Positions 16,942 through 27,250 are shown, counted from the stretch's first letter. The stretch is 64,000 bases of DNA from JAVJSU01 sp040219275 (GCA_040219275.1 JAVJSU010000032.1:28558-92557), one strand, 5' to 3'. Program-made: numbers and translations. The notes: generated by a model from the sequence alone, not told the origin.

Positions 16942-18681
16942 ATGGCTTACCGCAATGATTTTGAAGATACCAGTTTATTGTTCCCACCGGGCGTACCCCG
17001 TCCCCCGCGCAGGCTGATAAACGCCCCCAACCACACCTATAACGTCAAAGACCTGAACATCGGTGATTTAGTCCGTACCCTGAGCATCAGCGGATTCTAC
17101 GAAGCGCGCATCGAAGAAATCCTCACCACGCCCATCATGGATGCAGACATCCTGCGTTATCGCCACGACATCATCGACGATTTGCTCCGCACGCCCTCGC
17201 TCGCCACCCAATTGGAGAGCATTTTGCAGGTGATTATCAATCTGGAAAATTATCTGGTGGAACCGCAATGGGAAGAAAGTGAATTGCGGCGCGTGGCGTG
17301 GCGCTTGAGTGAGTTGGAAAATTATGTGGATGGCGTGGTCAAGCTGAATGACTTGCTCACCGCAGTCGGCGATCATTTGCACTCAACGGGTTTGCGGACT
17401 CTGCGGGAAAAAGTGAATGCTATCGCCAGCCACGAAACATTTATCCGTCTGCGTGCGGATTTACCCGAATATTCCCAGAAATTTAGGGGCATCGCCAGCA
17501 TCACCATCGGCGTGAATCTTGATGACGAATTGCGCCCACGCGAGGCAATGTTGTTGAACGTCAACACGACGCGCTTTCGTGGTCAATCCATGCTGAATTG
17601 GTTTTTCTGGCGCAAACCACCCGCCAATGATGACGCGCCCGCAGGTCCGTTGCATCGCGCCCCGCCGGACGAGATGGTGATGCGCTTCGGGCAGGAATCG
17701 CCACAGATGCAAACGCTGTTTCAAGACCTTGAAGCCGTCATGAACGACATCGCCAAGCCCATTTCTAAAGCGTTGGAAAATTACACCACCGTCAACGCCC
17801 GTATGATCGTCAATTTAAAAGTAGAGATCGCCTTTTATCTCGGCGCGATCAAGCTGATTCAGCATGTGCGGGCTTCTGGAATGCCAATTTGCCGTCCAGA
17901 CATTGCACCGATGGACACGCGCAATTGTGAGTTGACGGATTTTTATAACATTGGCTTGTTGCTCCAGCAAAGCACGCTCAACCGCCCGCGAGATTTGAGC
18001 GAGATGATTATCACCAACGACCTTCGCTTTGATGAAGACGGGCGCATTTTCATCCTGACGGGACCGAATCGCGGGGGCAAGACGACCTACACCGTCGCGT
18101 TAGGATTGGTGCAGGTGTTGTTTCAGGCGGGGTTATTTGTGCCAGCGCAATCCGCGACGATGAGTCCGGTGGATGGCATTTACACCCATTTCGCCACCGT
18201 AGAAGACCCGCGTCTGGAAGCCGGACGGCTGGGCGAGGAATCGATCCGGCTGAATAAGGTGTTCCAATATGCCACGCGCAACAGCCTGATTTTGCTCAAC
18301 GAGACGTTTTCCAGCACAAGTTCGGTGGAAAGTGTGATTTTGTGCAAGGATGTGGTGCGTGTGTTACGGTTGATGGGCGCAAGGGCGATCTTCGCTACGC
18401 ATCTGCACGAATTGGCGGCGGATGTGGACACGATCAACCGCGAGATTGACGGCGATAGCGCGGTGAAGAGTATGGTGTCTCAGGTTGATCTTGAAATTGA
18501 CGACGAGGGCGAACGTCATCGCAGAACCTATAAGATCGTCGCCGGTCCGCCGGTAGGGTCGAGCTATGCGCGGGAAATCGCCGCCCGTTACGGCATCAGC
18601 TATCATAAGCTGACGACCATGCTCCGTGATCGTGACGTATTGCCGAATGAATCCGAATCGTCCCGCGTGAATGGCTCATAA
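16942..18681 (+). CDS. MutS-related ATPase lacking the mismatch-recognition domain
   Basis: 579 residues. The N-terminal 300 residues correspond to MutS core/lever helices (RYRHDIIDDLL, long helical arms). The mismatch-binding domain I is missing and no nuclease (Smr) domain is present. The C-terminal ATPase has Walker A GPNRGGKTT (about 375-383), a signature-like loop GRLGEESIRLNKV, and Walker B SLILLNETFSSTS, in which Asn453 stands where canonical MutS has Asp. The His switch ATHLHELA follows. NE in place of DE appears to be a subfamily trait. A role in DNA repair or recombination is likely, but not the post-replication role of MutS. No MutL is nearby. Confidence 0.85.
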   Translation: MAYRNDFEDTSLLFPPGVPRPPRRLINAPNHTYNVKDLNIGDLVRTLSISGFYEARIEEILTTPIMDADILRYRHDIIDDLLRTPSLATQLESILQVIINLENYLVEPQWEESELRRVAWRLSELENYVDGVVKLNDLLTAVGDHLHSTGLRTLREKVNAIASHETFIRLRADLPEYSQKFRGIASITIGVNLDDELRPREAMLLNVNTTRFRGQSMLNWFFWRKPPANDDAPAGPLHRAPPDEMVMRFGQESPQMQTLFQDLEAVMNDIAKPISKALENYTTVNARMIVNLKVEIAFYLGAIKLIQHVRASGMPICRPDIAPMDTRNCELTDFYNIGLLLQQSTLNRPRDLSEMIITNDLRFDEDGRIFILTGPNRGGKTTYTVALGLVQVLFQAGLFVPAQSATMSPVDGIYTHFATVEDPRLEAGRLGEESIRLNKVFQYATRNSLILLNETFSSTSSVESVILCKDVVRVLRLMGARAIFATHLHELAADVDTINREIDGDSAVKSMVSQVDLEIDDEGERHRRTYKIVAGPPVGSSYAREIAARYGISYHKLTTMLRDRDVLPNESESSRVNGS

Positions 18682-18779
18682 CGTGGGGTGGTTCGGTGTA
18701 CAATAGGCATTGGCTAAGCGGTTGGCAACTTTACCCGCTTGCGGTACATCTGCGTGCATAAACTTGGGGATAGATAAGC

Positions 18780-19595
18780 ATGGACATTGCACAACTTTTC
18801 GACCTCAGCAAATCTCAGGGTTTTGCGCTGGTTTTGCTCCTGATGATCTGGGCGCAATTGCTCTTTGGTGGCATGATGGTCGGCAATCCGAATCCTGAAC
18901 GGACGCGCCGGATGCCCGTTTGGACGCGGATCGGGTCTTCGGTCATGCTAGTGTTTGCCGCGTGGATATTATTTTCATTTTTACCTGCGCCACAAGCCAA
19001 CCCACTGAATCCGATTTTGACAGATAATGTTTACGATTATGTGATTTACATTGCTATCGGTATGACACTCGGTTTGATTGGTGATTTATTCATGGCAAAG
19101 GTGATCCGCATCCCGCGTGTTGACCCCGTGCTCCCCGGCATGATTGCCTTTGGGCTGGGGCATATCGTCTATATTCTCGGATTGCTCGATATTGCCAGCA
19201 AATTAAGCCTGAATAATGACGCAACCCTTCAGGCATCGCTGGTCGTCTGGTGGATCATCGCGGGTGGCTTATGGTTCGCGCTGATCTTCCTACCCGCCAG
19301 AGAAAAACGCGGTCTGCTCCATTTTGCCGCCTTGCCGTATGCCCTTTTGCTGGCGAGTACCGTCGCGATTGCCTGTGCCTTAGCGCTGGAGAATAATCAA
19401 TTTGTGCTGGTCGCACTGGGCGCGATTTTGTTTCTGGTGAGCGACCTCATCCTAGCCATGCACCTGTTCAACAAGACTTATTTCCCGCTGATCGACGATG
19501 TGGTGTGGCTCACCTATGGACCCGGACAAATGTTGATCGTCTACGGCATCGTGATGTTTGGTCTGGGCTTTCCGCTACAGTTAGTCGGTTTATGA
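18780..19595 (+). CDS. YhhN/TMEM86-family membrane protein
   Basis: 271 residues, about eight membrane helices. It matches the YhhN family, whose animal members (TMEM86) are lysoplasmalogenases: the conserved pair of acidic motifs appears as LGLIGDLFMA (about 98-107) and LGAILFLVSDLILAMHLFNK (about 215-234), and the late LTYGPGQMLIVYG fits the last helices. Bacterial members are largely uncharacterised. An extra N-terminal helix (13-34) precedes the usual start. Convergent with the 19611 gene (15-base gap). Confidence 0.75.
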   Translation: MDIAQLFDLSKSQGFALVLLLMIWAQLLFGGMMVGNPNPERTRRMPVWTRIGSSVMLVFAAWILFSFLPAPQANPLNPILTDNVYDYVIYIAIGMTLGLIGDLFMAKVIRIPRVDPVLPGMIAFGLGHIVYILGLLDIASKLSLNNDATLQASLVVWWIIAGGLWFALIFLPAREKRGLLHFAALPYALLLASTVAIACALALENNQFVLVALGAILFLVSDLILAMHLFNKTYFPLIDDVVWLTYGPGQMLIVYGIVMFGLGFPLQLVGL

Positions 19596-19610
19596 TCCGA
19601 CGCATAGAGG

Positions 19611-20660
19611 CTAATCAACCAGCGCCAATTCTACCCGCACCGGATAATGGTCTGATCCTGCCGTACGTTCCCACACCTGTGCAGAAGCCGCGCTAATTCC
19701 CGCGCTGTGGAAGAAATAGTCAATGCGGGCGGCGGCGCACACCGGAAAATTGTCGACGCATAGATGCCCGAACGGGGCGAATGTCCAGCCTAATCCCCGC
19801 GCTGAAGACCGATACGCGTCTGTGTAATCGTTGGTCATCCAATCATATTCGATGTTGCGCTCCGTCAGGTTAAAATCACCACCGACGATCACCGGCACAC
19901 TTTCGGCATCCATCCGCGCCAGCAATTCCTGTACGTCCTGACGGCGACGGGCGAAATTATTGGCGAAAGGATAGACCAGATGCACGTTATACAGCGCGAC
20001 TTCCTGACCATCCAAATCCAGCAGAAGGCGTTGCTGATAGTATGTATACGGGACATAGGCTTCTTCCTCCAAAATCGGCACACGACTGAGCACACCCTGC
20101 CCGCGAACACGCCCCGCTACCGGATACAACGCCTGATAGGGATAGGTTTCTGCGAACGCTTCGGCAAATGTCGCGGACGCTTCTTCGCCCAATTCCTGCA
20201 ATAACACCACATCAGCATCAATCTCGCGGATGAGTGTCGTAAATTCGTCCAGATTGGTGCCAAACGAGGCGATATTGAACGTAACCATTGAGAGTCGCGG
20301 TGCATCGTCGGGAATCGTTGGCGCGGTGGTGAAGAACCCGCCCCCATACCACAGCATAAATGCCCCGAACGGCGCGATGGTCAGCGCGAGCAGTTCCCAT
20401 CGATGCATCAGCACGACGATTGGAACGAGCACCAACGCGGGCAAAATCAGCAAATGGATGAACGAATTAAACAGCGGAATCAGCATCCATTGTTCTTCGC
20501 TAATCACGAGGCGCAAAATCAAAAATCCGCTCACGCTCATGCCATACGCGCCCGTCATCGCACGGAAGAAATAAAGCGTCATCGTCAGCAGAATCTTGAA
20601 TGGGTTGGGTGTAGAAAGTTGTATATTCTGAGGCGTCGTTGTCGCTGTGTGTTCGATCAA
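19611..20660 (-). CDS. membrane-anchored endonuclease/exonuclease/phosphatase-family protein
   Basis: 349 residues. About three N-terminal membrane helices (25-110) precede an EEP catalytic domain (about 122-349): MVTFNIASFG, then DADVVLLQELGEE with the metal Glu, ALYNVHLVYP with the His, VIVGGDFNLTERN with the Asp/Asn pair, and a final GSDHYPV with the general-base His. All catalytic residues are intact. Such membrane-attached EEP proteins face outward and may cleave nucleic acid or a phosphoester lipid. TTG 20660 is the likely start because AGGATGA sits 6-8 bases upstream. Confidence 0.85.
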   Translation of the reverse strand: MIEHTATTTPQNIQLSTPNPFKILLTMTLYFFRAMTGAYGMSVSGFLILRLVISEEQWMLIPLFNSFIHLLILPALVLVPIVVLMHRWELLALTIAPFGAFMLWYGGGFFTTAPTIPDDAPRLSMVTFNIASFGTNLDEFTTLIREIDADVVLLQELGEEASATFAEAFAETYPYQALYPVAGRVRGQGVLSRVPILEEEAYVPYTYYQQRLLLDLDGQEVALYNVHLVYPFANNFARRRQDVQELLARMDAESVPVIVGGDFNLTERNIEYDWMTNDYTDAYRSSARGLGWTFAPFGHLCVDNFPVCAAARIDYFFHSAGISAASAQVWERTAGSDHYPVRVELALVD

Positions 20661-20971
20661 ATTGAAGTCATCCTAAATAGTGGCTAAATTATCCGTTACA
20701 CAGACCACTGTAATGCAGAGTGGATGCTCGCATCAAGCACTCAGGTGCGTGATTTATGCGGAGTAGGTGCGGTTGCAGAATCAAAAGAGCACGATAATTG
20801 TTTACCGCGCTCTTATTTCGTGTCAGATGAGTCGTGTTATTTATGGAGAAATCAAAACGGATACGAATAATTCATTTTTTCCAATCAAACTGCGGATGTT
20901 CAGCGATAAACGGGAACCTCACCCCTTCTCCTCCCCAAAAATTGGAAACGGGGTGAGGTTCATTAAGACCA
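20661..20971. other. intergenic region with a 12-bp inverted repeat
   Basis: Holds the perfect arms GAACCTCACCCC (20914-20925) and GGGGTGAGGTTC (20950-20961), a REP-like hairpin just past the stop of the C39-like gene, where it could also end that transcript. Bases 20661-20910 show no gene that I can support. Confidence 0.55.
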
Positions 20972-22033
20972 TTAGCTACTTTGCAGTGCGTTAAGGCGTT
21001 CGCGTGCCTGTGTGAAGTTCGGGTTAAAGGCGAGCACGGCGTTGTAATTATCAATCGCTCGTTGCGTCTGACCCAGACCTTCACGCGCGATAGCGGCATA
21101 GTAGTAGGTTTCTTCTACATATTGCCCGCCACCATCATTCAAGACGGCGGTTGCCAGTGTAATGGTCACGTCATATTGACCCACCGCGTTATAGGCTTCA
21201 TACGGTCCGAATTGATACCAGAGCATACGCCACGGTAAACCAAGATTACGCGCCACATCATACGCTGTCGCCGCATCGTCATACATTTCCAGCATGGTGA
21301 GGGCGCTCCCCATATTGAACCATGCGAACGCGTCGGTTTGATCGGCGGTCGCTTCAGCTTGTGCAAGGTTGAAGGTGTTCACGACATTGACGAAAGAATC
21401 TGCGTCATCACCGAGCAAGTCATTCAACGCGGATTCTGTATTGGCGGTATAGACCGGCATATACATATAGTTGAAATGTTGCCAATATTCCGCAATATGC
21501 TCGTAAGAGTATTGGAGATTAGCACCGTCGTAGCTATCATGGGTGATAAAGACTTCACGCGCATCATCATAACCGATCACCAGCAGATAATGCCCCATCC
21601 ACCCCTGATTCGCCCGTTCGGGATCATAACCAGATTCGATAATAGTCGGGAAACCGTTGGCAATCAGCGTGCGGAGTGTATCCAGCGTGCCACCGTAGCG
21701 CACCATCGAAAATACGGGCAACTCCGGCACCTGCGAATTAACGAACTCCGCCATTTGCCATGGGCTAACATTTTTATCTTCAAAATTAGGCTTCAACCAT
21801 GCCGCGGCGCGTGCCTGATTATCCACATAGCCATAATAGGACAACGCCATTGTAATGGTCGCCGGTCCGCAATTGTTCCATGTTTGTGCGTGGTAGGTAA
21901 AACCGTTCAGCAAAAATGATGACGGCAGTGTATCAACCTCAGTCGTATCGTCCTGTGCAAATGCGCCACCAGCTGGCAAGATCATCACCAACAGCGCCAG
22001 TAGCAGTCCCCATTTCCAAAACCGTGTTGTCAT
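20972..22033 (-). CDS. secreted C39-like peptidase-fold protein with TPRs
   Basis: 353 residues with a signal peptide (to about AFAQ, residue 27). Residues 38-195 are a papain-like C39 domain: the nucleophile Cys in TWNNCGPATITMALSYYG (about residue 59), the catalytic His in GWMGHYLLVIGYD (about 150), and the Asp/Asn position in HDSYDG. Residues 215-350 hold tetratricopeptide repeats. The same architecture is known in Chloroflexota proteins described as C39 family or tetratricopeptide proteins. Substrate unknown; it is not a bacteriocin-exporter domain because no ABC transporter is attached. Ribosome site AAGGAAT before ATG 22033. Confidence 0.85.
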   Translation of the reverse strand: MTTRFWKWGLLLALLVMILPAGGAFAQDDTTEVDTLPSSFLLNGFTYHAQTWNNCGPATITMALSYYGYVDNQARAAAWLKPNFEDKNVSPWQMAEFVNSQVPELPVFSMVRYGGTLDTLRTLIANGFPTIIESGYDPERANQGWMGHYLLVIGYDDAREVFITHDSYDGANLQYSYEHIAEYWQHFNYMYMPVYTANTESALNDLLGDDADSFVNVVNTFNLAQAEATADQTDAFAWFNMGSALTMLEMYDDAATAYDVARNLGLPWRMLWYQFGPYEAYNAVGQYDVTITLATAVLNDGGGQYVEETYYYAAIAREGLGQTQRAIDNYNAVLAFNPNFTQARERLNALQSS

Positions 22034-22535
22034 TCGAGTGTATTCCTTTTAAGGAGTGTATCCTATTTAACCTCAGGGATTTGCATATATTATAACCTGT
22101 TAACGGCACTTTCAATCCCACCTATCCCATACGCTTACCTGACGCTCTCCCTATTGTGGTCGTCGTAAGATACTGAAGGCTTAAGGCTTGGTGTTATTGT
22201 CCCGTTTGTATACTCCCCTTATAATGTGAAAGGGGCACGTTTCTTTAATGCAATCGTCTATAATCAGCTGACGTTACGCAGAGTAAATATTAGGATGATG
22301 TTGGGCATGAAGTAGATGCTCAAACATGAGTAAGTCAGTTGGTCAGGTAATCAGTTTGTCAGAAAGTACATACTGCCAACGTGCAATGAATGTTTTTGCT
22401 AAGATGCTGATTTACTGAAGTGCTGATTTACTTACCGTCGTTTACTGTTTACAAGTTAAATATTGTGATTGATTATTTTTGCGTCACATCACTAATCAGA
22501 TTACACGTCATATATTATCAAAAGGTAACAGCGTC
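22034..22535. other. 500-bp intergenic region with an imperfect inverted repeat
   Basis: Between two divergent genes. It contains two copies of TGCTGATTTACT (22405-22416, 22421-22432) whose complement resembles GTAAGTCAG...GGTAATCAG at 22329-22352, giving a long imperfect palindrome (about 22325-22433). The rest is AT-rich promoter-like sequence without an ORF that I trust. Confidence 0.5.
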
Positions 22536-24467
22536 GTGAAGGCGGTCAATATCGACAGGCAACATGACATGCAATTCCGAAATAGGACGCAGATTGCCAC
22601 TAACAATGTGACGCAACTCTATCGCGCCTTCTTAATTCAGCAAGATAGCGACGATGTTGAGGTGATTGTAAAAACGATCACACTCACTGCATTGGGCGAT
22701 GAGGCTGACCTTGATCGTGAGGCGCTTGTAAAACGCTTAGAGTCGCTCCAGATGTTAGACCATCCGCATATTTTTCCCCTGCTTGATCTTCGATTTAATG
22801 ACCATAATCACAATCAAATTCAACAGGTGATGACTCCGGCTGTGATTACCCTGCTGGAGCAATTACCCGGAAAAGGCTATTCGATTTCGCGGGCGCAGGC
22901 AATTTTCACGCAAGTTGCACAGGGTCTACACTATGCACACGAGGCGGGCGTATTACATCTCAACCTTAAACCGCAAAATGTGCTATTTGATGATGTTGGC
23001 AATGCCTGCTTAAGTGATTTTAGCGTTATCCCGCCGGATGTGCGTAAAAGCAAGCTGTATGCAACGCCCGCCTATCTCGCGCCAGAGCAAATTAACGGCG
23101 AACCGCTCAGTGTGCAAACCGATATTTACGCGCTGGGGTGTTTGCTCTATACGTTATTGACCGGCACGCCTCCCTTTAGCATCCGGCAGGGTATAGACGA
23201 AGTTGCCGTTCTCAATAAGCAACTGATGTCTGATCCTGTGCTACCATCGAAGATCAACAGTGTGTTACCCAAAGCAATTGATTCAGTTATTGCCAGAGCA
23301 CTCGCCAAAGCACCCGAAGCACGTTATGAAAGCATCGCACAATTTGAGCAAGCGGTAGTTTCTGCCTTCGATCATGCCAATCAACGCTCCCGTTCCGTGC
23401 CGACTCCGGCAATCACCATTCCACTGATTGTACGTCCATTTATTGTTGCATTTTTCTTTATGGCAGTTGCGATCATCGCGCTTATATTTTCCTTGCGAAA
23501 TGTACCCGAATCCCCAACGCGGAAAATAGCCGCCGCACCACAGATTCTTATGGGGACAAACAGCCCGTCTGATACGTTGACTGTATCCGCACAGGAGAAC
23601 GAATTGGCAGTTGCAAGTCTGGGTGAAGGGGGCTTTATCGCCTATATCACCTGCAATCGCAGTAGCGAATATTACGCGACAATCGCACGCGAGGTATTAA
23701 CTTTCGCGCAAGCCGCGGATTTGCCTGTGTTAGTCTATGATGGTCAGAACGACGCATTTCGTCAGCCCATTTTGATTGAGCAGGCGCGGGTGGACGGCGC
23801 ACAGGGATTTATTGTTTGTCCTTTGAATTTAGATGCACTCGCTGATGCACTCGGCGGATTGGTCGCAGATAATATCCCGCTGGTACTCACCGCTGGTATA
23901 TTTGATGGCGCGGTGGTTGTGCATGAAGATGACACCTTACTCGGCGAACCCATCGGAGAATATGCCGGACGCTACATTCGTGATGAGTTATCAGGGCAGG
24001 CACAGGTAGTCGTGTTGAATTATCCGCAATTGCCTAATCTTATCGAACGAGAACAGGCGATGGTCGCTGGCATGTTCGCCTTTGCACCCTCTGCTGAAAT
24101 TGTTTCTACCACTCCCGGTGCAACCGTTGATGGTGGCTATGATTCCGTGAATTTTCTGCTGGAAACAAATACATCGTTTAACGTGATTTTGAGCATCAAT
24201 GATGCCGGTACCTATGGCGCGATTGAAGCCCTGGAAGAAGCGGGTATTGCACCGAATGCTGTTGCAATCTTTAGCGTGGATGCTGAATTACGCGCACAGC
24301 AATATATCCGTGAGAATTACTTTTTGCGGGCATCCATCAGCGCCGGACGGCAGGAGTCTGCGCGGGCAATTGTAAATAGTATGGTTAAGTTGCTTTCGGG
24401 TAGTCCGATTGCGGAAACGATACAGGTTCCCCCCGGTGAAATTATCACAATAGAGGATGTTAATTAA
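22536..24467 (+). CDS. membrane Ser/Thr (pseudo)kinase fused to an extracellular sugar-binding domain
   Basis: About 643 residues from GTG 22536, chosen for AAAGGT 10 bases upstream; TTG 22479 and ATG 22569 are alternatives. Cytoplasmic kinase-like domain (20-280): Lys46 (VIVKTI), helix-C region REALVKRL, APEQ and QTDIYALGCLLY are present. But the catalytic loop reads HLNLKPQN, with Asn143 where kinases have Asp, the glycine loop has no glycines, and DFG is DFS. One membrane helix (300-321). Outside domain (366-643): a type-1 periplasmic binding fold like RbsB (IAYITCNRSSEYYATIA, ILSINDAGTYGAIEALEEAG). A ligand-gated signalling protein is likely, perhaps acting without phosphotransfer. Confidence 0.85.
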   Translation: MKAVNIDRQHDMQFRNRTQIATNNVTQLYRAFLIQQDSDDVEVIVKTITLTALGDEADLDREALVKRLESLQMLDHPHIFPLLDLRFNDHNHNQIQQVMTPAVITLLEQLPGKGYSISRAQAIFTQVAQGLHYAHEAGVLHLNLKPQNVLFDDVGNACLSDFSVIPPDVRKSKLYATPAYLAPEQINGEPLSVQTDIYALGCLLYTLLTGTPPFSIRQGIDEVAVLNKQLMSDPVLPSKINSVLPKAIDSVIARALAKAPEARYESIAQFEQAVVSAFDHANQRSRSVPTPAITIPLIVRPFIVAFFFMAVAIIALIFSLRNVPESPTRKIAAAPQILMGTNSPSDTLTVSAQENELAVASLGEGGFIAYITCNRSSEYYATIAREVLTFAQAADLPVLVYDGQNDAFRQPILIEQARVDGAQGFIVCPLNLDALADALGGLVADNIPLVLTAGIFDGAVVVHEDDTLLGEPIGEYAGRYIRDELSGQAQVVVLNYPQLPNLIEREQAMVAGMFAFAPSAEIVSTTPGATVDGGYDSVNFLLETNTSFNVILSINDAGTYGAIEALEEAGIAPNAVAIFSVDAELRAQQYIRENYFLRASISAGRQESARAIVNSMVKLLSGSPIAETIQVPPGEIITIEDVN

Positions 24468-24705
24468 ACCCACTCTGCACTAAGCGTTTTTTCAGCATAC
24501 CCCGCGAAAGCAAATTGTCTACCCGCCTCTTATGTGACGTATACGTTGTTCTTACACGCTTAACGTAAACTCAATAGACTATGGTTTTATAGCCTCTTAT
24601 GTAAAGCCTTTGTTGAGAAACAAGTACAGTTCGGTAATTTCAGGTAAAATAAAGACATCTTGAGGACGGGTGTAACGCATCCGGCGTATAGGGATAGATA
24701 AACGT

Positions 24706-27222
24706 ATGATACGGTTTGAACGATTTACAGAACGGGCACAAGATGCCGCGGCAAGAGCCTACGAAATTTTGCAACGTTATGGGCATAATCAGGTCGATAC
24801 CGAGCATATTTTGCTGGCATTATTGGAACAGACAGACGGCGTAATCCCGATGATTTTAGACAAGCTGAATGTCGAAGTGAGTGTGATTCGCTCACGCTTG
24901 GATGACATTCTGATGGCAAGTCCGAAACCGTCGATTTATGGCGGTGGTACGGGACAGGTGTTCATCACGCCACGCGTAAAACGGGTGATAGACCTCGCCA
25001 ATGAGGAAGCCAATCGCTTGAGCGACGAGTATATCTCCACGGAGCATATGTTCCTCGCCATTTTGAGCGAACGCAACACCTCCGTTGCACGCATCCTGAA
25101 CGATAACGGGATCAACCGTGAACGCGTGTTTGATACGGTCAAAGAGATTCGCGGTGGTCAACGGGTGACGGATCCACAGGCGGAAAGTCGCTATCGCACG
25201 CTAGAAAAATATAGCCGTGACCTGACGCGCATGGCGCTAGAAGGTAAGCTCGATCCGGTTGTGGGGCGTGACGCGGAAATTTTGCGCGTCATCCAGATTC
25301 TCAGCCGTCGTACCAAGAATAATCCGGTACTGATCGGTGAAGCGGGTGTGGGTAAAACGGCAATCGTGGAAGGTCTGGCGCAGAAAATCTCCGATGGGGA
25401 TGTGCCGGAATTGCTCCTCAATAAGCGCGTCGTCAGCTTAGATTTAAGCGGTATGCTGGCGGGTAGTCGCTTCCGTGGAGAATTTGAGGAACGCTTAAAG
25501 GCGACCATCGAAGAAATTCAGCGTGCTGAGGGTGAAATCATCCTCTTCATTGATGAATTGCATCAGGTCGTCGGCGCAGGTGGTACAGGTGGCGCGATTG
25601 ACGCGGGCAATATGATGAAACCGGCGTTGGCGCGTGGTGAATTACAGACTGTCGGCGCGACAACATTAGATGAGTATCGTCAATATATCGAAAAAGACGG
25701 CGCATTAGATCGTCGGTTTGCGCCGGTTTATGTGGAAGAACCGAGCGTAGAAGACACCATCGAGATGCTTTACGGCTTACGTGATCGCTACGAAGCGCAT
25801 CATAAAGTGACCATCGCCGATGAAGCCATCGAAGCCGCCGCACGTCTGTCGGATCGCTATGTGACCGGACGTAAATTGCCGGACAAAGCGATTGATCTGC
25901 TGGACGAAGCCGCCGCCAAGTTGCGGGTCGCGCTCTATTCCATGCCGCCACGCTTGAAGGAAATGAAAGACGCGCTGGATCGCCTCTCCACTGAAGAAGA
26001 AGCGGCAGGTCTGGCACGCGATTATGAACGCGCCGCCGAATTCAAAGTTCAGCGTTTACAGCTTGAGCATGAATTTGAACGTGAGCGTTATGTGTGGCAA
26101 CAGGAAAATACACTCGATGAAGTGGTGGATGAGCAGGACATTGCCGATGTCGTCGCGCAATGGACGGGCATCCCTATGAATCAGATGCTGGAAACCGAGA
26201 ACGAAAAATTGCTCCGCATGGAGGATGAACTTCATAAGCGCGTCATCGGGCAAGAAAAAGCCGTCGCCGCGCTCGCAGATGCCATTCGCCGTTCGCGCAG
26301 TGGCTTAAAAGACCCCCGCAGACCGATTGGATCGTTTATCTTCCTCGGTAGCAGTGGCGTGGGCAAGACCGAATTGGCGAAAACATTAGCGGAATTCATG
26401 TTCGATGATGAGGAAGCCCTCATTCGCATCGACATGAGCGAATATCACGAACAGCACAACGTCAGCCGTTTGTTCGGTGCGCCTCCGGGCTATGTGGGCT
26501 ATGAAGCGGGCGGGCAACTCACTGAAGCGGTGCGTCGCCGTCCTTATCGCGTCATCCTGTTTGATGAGATCGAAAAAGCTCATCCTGACGTGTGGAATGC
26601 ACTCTTACAAATTCTGGAAGATGGTCGCCTCACGGATGGGCAGGGACGGACGATTGATTTCCGTAACACCGTCTTGATTATGACCAGCAACCTCGGCACA
26701 GAATTCGCCAAACGTGGCGGGGCATTGGGCTTCGTCAGCGCGACGGATAGTGAAGCGGTTGCCGATCATCAAAAGATCGAAAAAGCGATGCGTGATACCT
26801 TCCGTCCAGAATTCCTGAATCGCATTGACGAGGTGATTATCTTCTCGCCACTGACCCAGCGGGACGTGGAATTGATGGTTGATCTTCAAATGCAGGGGCT
26901 TGCACGTCGCTTACTCGAAGTTGGTTTGCACGTCCACCTGACCGAACCCGCCCGCAATTGGCTGGCAAGCGCCGGTTATGATCCGCAATTTGGTGCGCGT
27001 CCGTTGCGCCGTGCATTGCAACGTTTCGTGGAAAATCCGATGAGCGTGCAGTTATTACGCGGGGATTTCCATAATGGTGATTTGATCGTCATTGATGAAC
27101 TCAACGGTCAATTGATCTTCGAGCGGCACGAAAACACCGCCAGCGATTACCTGATGCGGAATGCTGCACGTCGGCAGGAAACCAACCACGAAATTCTCAA
27201 TGAGGATTTTCGTCAGGAATAA
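24706..27222 (+). CDS. clpC: ATP-dependent Clp protease ATP-binding subunit ClpC
   Basis: 838 residues. Hsp100 unfoldase that feeds ClpP. N-terminal double Clp repeat (1-150: FTERAQDAAARAYE...). First AAA+ domain with Walker A GEAGVGKT (about 211-218) and Walker B LFIDELH. A middle region carries a UVR-like helix pair (DYERAAEFKVQRLQLEHEF). Second AAA+ domain with GSSGVGKT (about 548-555), LFDEIEKAH, and ALGF in the loop where ClpC contacts ClpP. The C-terminal small domain is normal (FGARPLRRALQR). No CtsR or CIRCE-like operator seen upstream. Single gene followed by two strong hairpins. Confidence 0.96.
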   Translation: MIRFERFTERAQDAAARAYEILQRYGHNQVDTEHILLALLEQTDGVIPMILDKLNVEVSVIRSRLDDILMASPKPSIYGGGTGQVFITPRVKRVIDLANEEANRLSDEYISTEHMFLAILSERNTSVARILNDNGINRERVFDTVKEIRGGQRVTDPQAESRYRTLEKYSRDLTRMALEGKLDPVVGRDAEILRVIQILSRRTKNNPVLIGEAGVGKTAIVEGLAQKISDGDVPELLLNKRVVSLDLSGMLAGSRFRGEFEERLKATIEEIQRAEGEIILFIDELHQVVGAGGTGGAIDAGNMMKPALARGELQTVGATTLDEYRQYIEKDGALDRRFAPVYVEEPSVEDTIEMLYGLRDRYEAHHKVTIADEAIEAAARLSDRYVTGRKLPDKAIDLLDEAAAKLRVALYSMPPRLKEMKDALDRLSTEEEAAGLARDYERAAEFKVQRLQLEHEFERERYVWQQENTLDEVVDEQDIADVVAQWTGIPMNQMLETENEKLLRMEDELHKRVIGQEKAVAALADAIRRSRSGLKDPRRPIGSFIFLGSSGVGKTELAKTLAEFMFDDEEALIRIDMSEYHEQHNVSRLFGAPPGYVGYEAGGQLTEAVRRRPYRVILFDEIEKAHPDVWNALLQILEDGRLTDGQGRTIDFRNTVLIMTSNLGTEFAKRGGALGFVSATDSEAVADHQKIEKAMRDTFRPEFLNRIDEVIIFSPLTQRDVELMVDLQMQGLARRLLEVGLHVHLTEPARNWLASAGYDPQFGARPLRRALQRFVENPMSVQLLRGDFHNGDLIVIDELNGQLIFERHENTASDYLMRNAARRQETNHEILNEDFRQE

Positions 27223-27250
27223 CACATTGCTTGATTAAAATACAAACCCT

